A stretch of 64,000 nt of DNA from Balaenoptera acutorostrata. Its lineage: Eukaryota > Chordata > Mammalia > Artiodactyla > Balaenopteridae. Numbering within the stretch: position 1 is the first letter of the stretch; every line of letters begins with the position of its first letter. The notes beneath the pieces are model-generated. The model was given only the letters and a program-made list of their open reading frames with translations, did not search any database and had not been told where the DNA came from. The stretch lies in assembly GCF_949987535.1 (NCBI RefSeq), contig NC_080075.1, positions 43,071,536 to 43,135,535 of the forward strand. The letters are read 5' to 3'. Shown here one piece after another: positions 54,830 to 64,000 of the stretch. The translations under genes and the position numbers were made by a program.

Positions 54830-55170
54830 TTCATGGGCTTTCATCCTGCTGTCACTCCTAGTTGAAATGTCCTCCTTCATCTTTTCTAATCATTTAAATC
54901 CCCCAGTGCCTTCCAGGTGTAGAACAAGACTCATGTTCTCCATAAAGCACTTCCTTTACATTTTTGTCTACATAGTCCATTCTTCTGACCTTTTATTGCT
55001 CTTATCATCTCCTTAGACTCTTATCATTTTATTACTCTGCAGTATTATGTATCAAGTTCACAGGCATTCTTTGTTATCTCTCTAACTAAACTATAAACCC
55101 TTTAAGGAGAGGGATGGTATCTTATATATCTCCAGTGCTTAATGAATTACACAGCACTGTAGCACTTTCT
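54830..55170 (+). repeat. L2 LINE 3' fragment
   Basis: 'aatcatttaaatcccccagt', 'ctccataaagcacttccttt', 'ctttttattgctcttatcat'-like text, 'aaactataaaccctttaagg' followed by 'agagggatggtatcttatat' and 'atctccagtgctta' follow the L2 3' region in order. Confidence 0.7.
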
Positions 55171-55174
55171 GAAT

Positions 55175-56240
55175 TTAATTGAATTGACCCATTTATCGCC
55201 AGTTCAGCTGCAATGCTAAGTTGCCAGCCTTGAGTTGGAATGAACAGTGCCAAAAGAAAAAATATTAAAGTTGATCAAGTCTTCATTAGAACAGCTCCAC
55301 TAGAAACCATAAATTCCCCGTGAAGGTCAGATGGAGAACATGCTTTGACTACATAACCCTGGATCACTGTGAGCCAGTGGGTGAAAAAAGGTGAAGGGTG
55401 ATTTAGAGGAAAGGAAGAGAAAATTAAAGATTAGGGAAACTGAAGACTATATTTTGAGACCATAACCAAGAGGACAGTCAATCATCATGTGTTTCCAGGG
55501 CAAGTGTTTGGTAGTAAAGGATGGTTTTAGAGGAAAAACACTGGGGCAGAGAACAGGTTGTTCAGCTGTTGATGTATGAGCTCCTGGAAATAACTGGGAG
55601 AGAAGAACAGTTCTGGAACTGGAAAAACACCGTTGTGGAAATGAGAAAAAATGGATTGGAAACTCCTGGCCTAGAGACTAGAAAATATAGGGCATACTTT
55701 GGGTAAAAGATTGTACAGAGCCAGCCAAGGTGTATCTTGAAGACTATCTAGTAGCGTTGTGCACAGTTACCCACAGAGAATGCATGGGCCATTGGGGGTC
55801 TTGACTCCTTTCCCCATTCAGGAAGGAGGGGTGGAAAACCACCGACAGGTGGAAGACCTCGAGGGGTGGGATGTGAAGGAAATGAGACTGTTGGGAGTTT
55901 ATTTCAGCCAAGGGCTGATTATCAGCTGCCCTAACCCATGTTAAGGCTGCAGCCCATCCATCCCAGTGGGGCAGATTATCCCTTGGATAAAGACAAGATT
56001 GGGCTCTGGAAAAGAAAAGGCAAGTGGAGAGCAAATCTTTACCCCTCCATTCCCTATCTCATTTCATAGGCATTCAAGAGCTTGGTGTCCCTACAGGGTG
56101 TGTCAAATAGACTACTTCTTTTTGGCTGTGTCTGCCTGCCCTGAAGTTTGCTCATTTCTGAGGATGAGATTTGTTGTTGCTGCTGGAGGGAAAATGGTCT
56201 GAACTTGGGAAAGACTCAGAAACCTATAGCAATGCTTTCA
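55175..56240. other. Unassigned sequence, no gene seen
   Basis: No recognised repeat or exon. A 96-codon minus frame (55744-56034) overlaps a 61-codon plus frame; neither has coding support. Confidence 0.45.
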
Positions 56241-56249
56241 TTCTCTTTC

Positions 56250-56350
56250 CGGGACTGATATCTCTCCATGTCCTTGGGCAAGACCCTCTGTTTTCCCATC
56301 TCTAAGATGGGATAATAACTGCTCTGACAGAGATATCATGGTAATAAATC
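56250..56350 (+). repeat. MIR SINE core fragment
   Basis: 'ctccatgtccttgggcaaga' followed by 'ccctctgttttcccatctct' and 'aagatgggataataactgct' is the MIR core and following segment. Confidence 0.75.
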
Positions 56351-57029
56351 TATTTGCCATGCCTCTCCCTTTGAAGTCAACAAGGATGCGTTATCATTAC
56401 CATAACCACCCTAACACTCTCTCTTTGAAGGCACAGGCATAACCCTGGAGGCATCTCAGATACATTTAATTGAGTCCATTTTTCACCCAGCAGAATTACA
56501 AGGAGGAGGACTAACACATTTGAGTGGGAAGAGACAGCCATGTGGGTGGAGGAGGAATAAAATGGTAAGGGAAGATTTTCACAATCCTATTATAGTCAGA
56601 AGCCCGATAATAATTATGTTAACCAGGAGCACCACCTGACTGTTTTTTAAAATATAAAGACCCTTCATGAGCATTCTGTAAACATCAATGAAAAATTTGG
56701 GTGGCCTCTGGGGCTGGAAGCTGATTTCAGAGGTACCGTTTACAGGTGAGGAAAAGGAGCCATTGTCAGGAGTCAAATGAGGAGCAGAAAGTTGGAGAAA
56801 TTTGCCTCATAAGGCAGGTTTGTAGCCCACACATCCTACTTTGGTGGCAAAACGGTAATTCCAAAGAGAATTCCAACTTTCGGCTGCATGCCTTTGTTAT
56901 TCAAGATTCAACCTCAGCACAAAACCTGTGGGTGATTTTTCCCTCTTTCTTTTTTTTTTCTTTTTACTCTTTCTGGACTGATTCTATTAATTTCCCTCAA
57001 TGGCACGTACAGCCCTGCACTGACGCTGC

Positions 57030-57670
57030 CATTGATGATCTCCTTATTCATCTCGTAGCAGAGAGGCCATTTGGATGAATATATGTTCCCCATTTTCTTT
57101 GCATTATAAATTCAGTGTTGTGGGGAAAGGAGCGAAATGTAATGGCAAGGCCTCCACAGAGAAATGTCCCTATCTGAGAAGAGGAGTTTTATAGGGGGGA
57201 ACAATTGACAGCCTCTCAGTACAGTGCGCACATTTTTCTGTACAACTGCATCACCACTAATGATAAATGAGGAATGTTTGATAGCTGGCTCCGTTGTCTG
57301 ACAGCTACAGTTTTGGCCAGAGGGCCGTGGCAGGCTTTAGACTTCTGTTCAAAATGAGTTAAACATATTAGGCATTATGAAGGCACAGAAGCCTCGAGAA
57401 TGAATGCTGAAATGAGGGATCCGGGTAGGCTCCTGGGTACACAACTTGCAAAGCAGATGTCATTCTAATAATGTGTGATATAGAACATGCCTGGCCTAAA
57501 CCCTGCTGGATGAAATATGAAGCCCCGTTGGTGATATTTAATGCCACTTTATGAGGTGCCGTCTTATAAAGACAATGCCCGCCGTATGTGGGATGCTTAA
57601 GGTATTTTGCCAAAGGCACCGGGAGGTATCTGGGGTAAGCAGAAGTTTTATTATTTTATAAGCCTTTACT
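57030..57670. promoter_or_regulatory. Candidate conserved regulatory block
   Basis: About 640 bp without any repeat relic, in contrast to its surroundings. It contains 'ctttgcattataaattcagt', 'cactaatgataaatgagg', 'tgtctgacagctacag' (a TGACAG TALE-like site), 'attctaataatgtgtgat' and 'gtggtgatattt'-like text. Composition is even and complex. A conserved developmental enhancer is the most likely explanation, but conservation was not tested. Confidence 0.35.
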
Positions 57671-58510
57671 TTGCAGTACTTCTGTTTCCACATTATTGTG
57701 GGGAACTTGCTGCCCTAACCCTTTGTCGAGTGAACTTGATGAGTGGCTTGCCGGTAGATTGACGGATAGCCCTCGCCGTTTCTGGAAGAAAAGGCTAGCT
57801 CCCTACCTAAATGCATTCTTCAGAAAGCCCTCAAAGTGGAAATACAGCTTTGCTACAAGCATTCTTTGAGCAGGGACTTTGAGGCCAGCATACAAAAATA
57901 TTGCCATTTTTCAAGTGGACCATTTCGAGGGTAATAGAGGATTTGTGTAGAATGCAGCTACCGGAACACATTTTCTCCTTCCTCTACAGTTCCTGATGCT
58001 GGGGACCTACCAAAGCTTCCAATTTTGGGGTCCCTTTCAGAACATTCTAAGGTCAACAAGGCTTGTGAACCTTAACCACAGCATCAGTGTGGATCTCGCT
58101 GCCCCTGAAGTCCTAGAAAATCTAAGCTTGTGAACAGTGATGGCCCAGGTCTGGAAATGATTCTCAGGAGGGAGGTGTGCAGTGCAGAGAGAGAAAGGTC
58201 ATTGCTGAAAACAATGAAGTGATAATAAGAGTACCCAACTTAAAACATAGCACATTTTACAGTTCTTTTCCAAGTGCATTCACATTTACAACTCACATAC
58301 TCCATAAGGCATTCCAGAATTTAAGAACCACGTAATTGACCAGACTCAGGATGCTTAGGAAAGCCACCACACATTACATTTCTGGAACAGTGTCTGTTCT
58401 CCTCATCCCGGTGTTCTGGGCAGTGCCATTTGTTGAAGGATCTATTAGGGGAAGGGTCTCATATTAAGTATTAATTATGGATGCAATGAGTGAAAAGAGG
58501 TAGAGTTTTT

Positions 58511-58640
58511 AATTTTTTTTTGTTGTTGTTTGGCTGCGCCGTGCGGCTTGTGGGTTGTTAGTTCCCCGACCACGGATTGAACCTGCACCCTCAGCAGTGA
58601 AAGCATGGAGTCTCAACTACTGGGCGGCCAGGGAGTTCCC
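58511..58640 (-). mobile_element. Short CHR-type tRNA-derived SINE, antisense
   Basis: Plus-strand order: T run with GTT units, 'ggctgcgccgtgcggcttgt', 'tagttccccgaccacggatt' followed by 'gaacctgcaccctcagcagt', then 'gcggccagggagttccc', the reversed head of the short CHR class. T-rich flanks ('taattttt' on both sides) are consistent with a target duplication. Diverged from the 37.3-kb copy. Confidence 0.85.
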
Positions 58641-58659
58641 TAATTTTTTTTTTTTTTTT

Positions 58660-59575
58660 AATGAAGGAATGTTTTCATTTTTTTGAGAGCTTGGAGAAAT
58701 AGAAGCTGGATCAATGAAAGAACTTCCCAGCACATCTGCAAAGTAACATAACCAAGGTCAATTACTTCAGAATTCAGGATTAGCTCTCTGGACAGACCTC
58801 TGCCTAACAGCCTGTGCAATTAAGCAGTGCCCTCTGTCAACTGAAAATGGTCTGGACGATGCCCACAGCCTGCTGTATGTGTGTGGCTAAGAAGGATACT
58901 CTTTCATATGCAATTGCCTTTCTGTCACCGTCAGTGGAACCGTATGCTAATACATAGTCTGGTTCATTTGTTTTCCAATGGGTTTATACATATTTTTCTT
59001 GTTATTGTTATTGTGTGATTTAGTTAAATATTTAGTAATTGATGAAATATGACTGCAAGAAGAAGGGGGTTGCTCCTCTGTTATTGAAATGCATGCTTTG
59101 GGACCACTTGATGAAAGCAAGACACTGAAAAAAAGTGTGCTGTTGAATTAGGCGTGTGTAAGACATCTGCAAAGGATTGGGGGAAGATCATAAAAATTAA
59201 GAGCGCTTTACATTCACATTGCTTTGCAAGTGTTTTAGTTCTCACCCCACTTTAAAGAAACTGAAGTTTGAAATTGTAGCTGATGGATGCTATGGATGTG
59301 GTTTATGCAAGAAAGATGACTTGAACTCCACACAGCTGATTCAAAGACAATAAACTACTTTTATAAGTTTTAAGATAAAATAAATGTTTAAAGTCTCTAT
59401 AGATGATTTTTTGCAGTTCATTTTTTAACAGACTTTTTCCATTCATTTTCCCACTCTACGTCCTCATTGTAGAGGCTCTGAATTGATTCAAGCATAATGG
59501 TTACTTGCTTCAATGAGGTGTATTTTTATTCCTGTTTTTCAGGAAATGAAGGAAACTGGAAAAGTTTGGTATTAG
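58660..59575. other. Unassigned sequence, no gene seen
   Basis: A weak antisense MIR-like pattern lies near 59210-59350 ('gctttacattcacattgctt', 'aaagaaactgaagtttg'), otherwise nothing recognised. Confidence 0.4.
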
Positions 59576-59579
59576 AAAT

Positions 59580-59815
59580 AGGACAGTGTTACAGAGTAGG
59601 AACAAGAGCACAAGATTTGGAACTTCATGACCCAGCTCTGCTACTTAGTACAAATAACCTCGAGGAGATACGTCACTTAACCTTTCTGGACCTGTTTCCT
59701 CATCTGTAAACTGAAGATAATGATTTTCTTCCCTATCTACCTTGCATAATTGCTCTGACTAGCAAATGATATAATGCGAAACCTTATACATCATCTGTGA
59801 ATATGAGTTACCTCA
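59580..59815 (+). repeat. MIR SINE, sense
   Basis: 'cagagtaggaacaagagcac', 'tgacccagctctgctactta', 'cgtcacttaacctttctgga', 'cctgtttcctcatctgtaaa' and 'cttgcataattgctctgact' are in MIR order. A 70-codon frame here is translation of the repeat. Confidence 0.85.
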
Positions 59816-59880
59816 GCTGCTGCTACTACTGCTGCTATTACCACTACCATTACTACTGCTACAATTAATACTGTGCACCC
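59816..59880. repeat. Imperfect CTG/CTA/ACT trinucleotide tract
   Basis: About 20 trinucleotide-like units ('gctgctgctactactgctgc' and on), directly following the MIR 3' region. Confidence 0.8.
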
Positions 59881-62800
59881 AGTTGTTACTACTAGGGTGC
59901 TACTGCGACTAGGGAGAGTAGGCACGGGTTCTCCTCAATGCCACATGGTCTTTTCTGGAAGAACAGCTTTGCTTCGGAGAAGGAGAGAGTGCTCGATTAA
60001 GGTTTCGAAGACCATTTTCTAGTTTCCTCTTTGCCCCTCACCCCGCACGAGACTCTGGAGGAGGCATCCCGGTTCGTACTTGTGTGAAATGGGGTGGAGG
60101 TTACTAACCAGCAGTTTTCAAGCTGCTTTTCTTCAGGGCCTAGGTATCTGCTTCCATCCAGTCAGTTCCATTATTATGTAATTTTATGTAATGTTTCTAT
60201 GTAAAATTTTGTTTAGAGATGAAAAATAAGTTAATATTAAAAAGGGCTTACAAATCCACTTCCTTAATGGCAGGAAGGTTCCTTAATGTCTCTTTTGGCT
60301 ACAAGATTTTTCAACTGGTCATTCTGTTAATAATTACAATCCCTGTACCCTGCCTCTCAGGTGCTGTGGTTGCTTATTTCCCAACTCGATCGCCAGAGCC
60401 AAGGAGAACAAATTGTCCAAGCAATTCAGTGTCTTGCATATGTGTTAAGTGCCAGCTTTCAGCATGTGGTCTGGCCCTTCCCTTTGTGGACAATGGCAGG
60501 CTCAAGGTCCATATGACAATATTTTCTATGCCAGACCTCAGGTCCATCCTTTAAATGGGACCTGAGACCCCTCACACTTCTCAAGAAAATCAAGGGGGTT
60601 GGCAGATTGGTGATTGCCTATCATTTTTAACCAAGGTGTTTTGAAGGCCTGTGTGCCCCTCTCCAAAATACAGGCATTAAAGAGAAGAATGAGTGACTGC
60701 TACAAATGCCTTATTTAAGTCTCTTTGTATAAAATCCCAACTGATAGTGCTTTTGCTGTATATATCTTGATAAATCAATTGGGGAGAAATTCATATTCCA
60801 GATGAGGAGTAGAGAAGCTGTGATTGGATGTTATCATAGGGCCTAGCCTCTGCCCCAGGGAAGGTATTGAAAGGAATCAGATTATTTCTCTCTTTACATC
60901 CCTTTGCTGGAAAGTTCTGAGGTTGGTCTTCCTTCTGTTGCTACCCCGCTTCCAGCTGAGCCCCACCCCTACAGCTCTGGGTACAAGGTTGCTATGTCCA
61001 TTGAAGACTCCCTCACCAAGAGTGGGTCATAACTTGACTGCTTAGCATAGGGGATTAGGGGAGCCTGAAACCCCTTGACTGGACTCATTCTCTTGAGTCC
61101 TGTAATGTCCAACTCATTGTGATCTAAAGAATCAGAGAACTACCGAGGCCAGAGAAGAGACGCGTCCCTAACTTTCGTAGGTTTCTGAAGCAATGTTTTT
61201 GAGTACTGATCCCAGCAGGCCCAAGGTCCTCAATTGTGTTCTATGAATGTTCACCAAGGATGTAGGAGGCTCTTCATTCTGATTTGCATTTGCAGTGAAG
61301 AAGGAAGCTCTGCTCTGTTGCTGGCCAGGCAGATTAATCTCCACCTAGTGTAAAGGTCTCATTTTTCCCACAGTAGGGTACAGACTTTTGCCAACAGGGT
61401 CAGATACCTGAATGATTCAGGTAAACAATATTTTGGTTGTTGGAGGGTTATGACAGGTACTGTATACATGGTTACTTATTTCCAATGCTTTAGAATTCAG
61501 TACTTAATTTTTGGAATAATTAATTTATGCAACATAATTTTATGAGATACATACCATTGCCATTACTTAGGAGTTACAGATGCCTATCCAGAAACATATA
61601 AATAAGGACAAAAAGAATTCTTCCTGAGGGTTAAGCTCTAAAGTCAACATCGACTGGGTCAGAGCAAAGATAAGAGAAACCTCCTTACAGTGATGGAATG
61701 ACTTCCAAGTTCAGAAATACCTGGCTGCAAGCCAAGTCACTAAAGTGGCAAAATTACACAAATAATATGCTTACCAGAGGAGGGACTAATCAGGTATAAA
61801 AGTAGAAAAAGAGGAGGATCCCAGCGGTAAACCATGGCTCATCCAAGTACCATCCAGGGGAGAAGGAGCCTCAGTTTGCTAATGTGATGCTGTGGGCAAG
61901 ATAGGTATGTCAGGCAACACCATCTGCATGCCAACCATACAACTGATTCTTCTTGTTCTGATTTATACAAACTTCTGATGAGAGTTCACCTTACCATGAG
62001 GCTCTAGCCTTGGGAGGAAAACTACCTGGGCAGCCAGACCCAAGGATTTTGGTCTAAATGAGAGTAGTATTTCTCATTATAAGTGAATAAATAAACACTC
62101 AGGTTTTATAATTCTCTTGAGCTTGACTTGCATGAGCCTACTAGTAAGATGTGGGCTGTTCTTGGTGTGCTGACAAATCAGTTCCCAAGGGGTGTCAGAA
62201 ATGCAGACCAAATCCTAATTAACCATGGATGCAGTTGCCTGTGTCCATCAGGGTAAATGCACCAACAAAATGAACGTGGTCCTGTGAGGCCTCATGGGAG
62301 ACAGCTTGTTGGCCCTCCCACGTAGGCACGCCCTTCTGTATGTCTGTACTGTGACACCATTTCCTGTAATTGGAATTATCCACTGGTGATAGGCGAAGTG
62401 CGTGCACACACCAGGAGGTAGGTCAGATCCCTGTGACTCTCCTTCACTCCATTTTACCACAGCAGACAAAAGAACTGTTGAGTCCTCAAGTCTAGGGTTG
62501 AACATCTTCAGCTTTGTTTTTGTCATGCTTAGACCTTGAACACTGGGCCTATTTTCAGCAGTGTCACCATGATTTTCTCTCTATTTAGTTTTTGAATTCT
62601 GAAATTTTTCTTTAGGGGAAGAAACTCAAAGGGTAAAAGATAATTCCAGCTTCTCTACCTCTGCCTTAACCAGCATCAGGGTGAGAAATTAAACAACAAC
62701 AATAAAAATTTAATCTGATTCTCTCACATTTAATGAGTTACCACCATGGCCAGACACTGCTTTACTTAATGGTGAGACTTAACTGACGGACCATTTCTGT

Positions 62801-63700
62801 TTTCACGTTGCTTTCAGCTTGGTGTACGGGAGGGGAAAGTTCCTCTTCTAATATCAGAACTCTTTTGGCAACTATTTCTTGTTATAATGGTTATTTATGG
62901 GCCCCATGTGCTCAGGGGCCTTTCATGCCTTAGCCAATAGACTCAACCTTACACCTGACTCTAGAAAAATACCTGTTTGATCATTCTAGTCCTGGCAATA
63001 CTTCTGAAACTTTGATGCTTCCCTTACTGGTGACTGTAGGTCTGTTCCAGGTAAACTACTAGTTAGCTCATTAGGGTTGGGATGGTGGGAGAAATGCTCT
63101 GCTCTGGAGAACCTGAACTTTCTATGGGCCATCTACATGTATCACCCACTGGATTTGCATGTCCAAAGTGCTGTTTGTGTTCACATGAAATCAGAGCACT
63201 GTTTTTTCCTACATACCTCAGTGGGTGTCAGTGGATTTTGATTCTTGATAATTTTTTTAAGAAATGGAATTTTGGAAGTAAGGTCAGCCAATAGGGCAAC
63301 TCAGACACCTCTATCCAGAGGGTCTCCTCCTACCTTTGAAAGACAAGTGCAATATGTAGAAAGAAGCATCCCTATTCACTTAAATATCCTCATGCCCATA
63401 GTTTGTAGCTAGTTATAAAGAGTTATAAAGACTTTAGTTTCTCATTTATTTACTAGTACCCTGATTTATAATTCTTGCCAATGCCACATCTGGATACCCT
63501 GAGCTGTCTCAGAATTCTTAATGTGCCCCCAAACACAGTTAATTTAAATGATATATTTCATAAGCTCATGCCATATAGCTATGTAAGAGAAGAGTATTTC
63601 TTGAGACTTCAAAAATGATTGAGGATGCCAATTTTAGAGTGTAGTGACAATAGCTGGTACGTATCTAAATGAGGCATCCAATGCATAAAGTTATTATAAG
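59881..63700. other. Largely unassigned sequence, no gene seen
   Basis: About 3.8 kb without recognised genes and with very few repeats. Possible faint MIR pieces near 61500-61600 and 62720-62790. Longest frames are 111 codons (plus, 60219-60554) and 92 codons (minus, 62248-62526), neither with a domain, splice context or coding bias that I can see. Confidence 0.4.
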
Positions 63701-63712
63701 ACCAGTTAGCTT

Positions 63713-63967
63713 AACATAAATACCTTCTGATGCTTATGTACAGCCTGGTGACTATTGTTAATAATGCTGTATTGCATATTTGGGAGTTGCTAATTTAAAA
63801 GGTCTCATCACAAGAAAAAAATTTGTAACTACGTGTGGTGACAGATGCTAACTAGACTTAGTGTGGTTATCATTTCACAATATATACAAATAGCAAATCA
63901 TTATGTTGTACAACTAAAACTAATATAATGTTATATGTCAGTTGTACCTCAATAATAAAAAAAAAGG
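63713..63967 (+). mobile_element. 5'-truncated L1 LINE, 3' UTR only
   Basis: 'ggtgactattgttaataatg' and 'ctgtattgcatatttgggag', then 'ctcatcacaagaaaaaaatt' then 'acagatgctaactagactta' and 'cattatgttgtacaactaaa' followed by 'actaatataatgttatatgt' and an A tail are the 3' UTR of a placental L1 (L1MA-like or younger). Flanked by an exact 11-bp target duplication, 'ccagttagctt', at 63702-63712 and 63968-63978, showing a single 5'-truncated insertion of about 255 bp. Confidence 0.92.
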
Positions 63968-64000
63968 CCAGTTAGCTTTGCACAGGGTAAATCTCTGTAA

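Overview
The window is vertebrate nuclear DNA, almost certainly from a cetacean. The diagnostic evidence is seven copies of a tRNA-Glu-derived SINE of the CHR (Cetacea-Hippopotamus-Ruminantia) type. Five are long copies of about 290-370 bp, at 13607-13977, 15487-15797, 21077-21373, 40441-40783 and 53772-54062. Two are short, at 37270-37386 and 58511-58640. No pig PRE-1, primate Alu, rodent B1/B2 or ruminant BovB/Bov-tA was recognised. The species cannot be fixed from sequence alone; the long CHR form would fit a whale or dolphin.

No protein-coding gene, rRNA, tRNA or annotated ncRNA could be supported. Every open frame over 60 codons is short, has no recognisable domain, usually overlaps another frame of equal length, and many lie inside repeats. 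The recurring peptide-like frames around 15.5, 21.1, 40.5 and 53.9 kb are antisense readings of the CHR SINE. The window is best read as intergenic or deep intronic, gene-poor sequence.

Layout. 0-7 kb: an L2 remnant, then AT-rich unique DNA, an unusual inverted-plus-tandem repeat at 4.47-4.79 kb, an AT palindrome at 6.6 kb and a palindromic hAT fossil at 6.8 kb. 7-13 kb: L2 and MIR relics and a homeodomain/POU-motif-rich block at 12.05-12.32 kb. 13-24 kb: three CHR SINEs, several MIRs, L2, a MER5A-like fossil and a (TG)21 microsatellite. 24-38 kb: sparser, with a four-copy 24-bp minisatellite at 30.35 kb, a MER20 at 32.6 kb, an old LTR-like fragment at 31.8 kb and a TATC microsatellite at 36.1 kb. 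38.7-39.8 kb: repeat-free, AT-motif-rich DNA that looks like conserved non-coding sequence, flanked by a C-rich tract. 40-54 kb: two CHR SINEs, a second MER20, a MIR nested in an old L1/HAL1, and many L2 and MIR fragments. 54-64 kb: L2, MIR, a repeat-free candidate regulatory block at 57.0-57.7 kb, a short CHR, and a 5'-truncated L1 at the very end with target-site duplications.

Family names for ancient repeats come from recall of consensus sequences, not from a search. Boundaries of MIR and L2 pieces are approximate (about 20-50 bp). Boundaries set by target-site duplications were read directly from the sequence.
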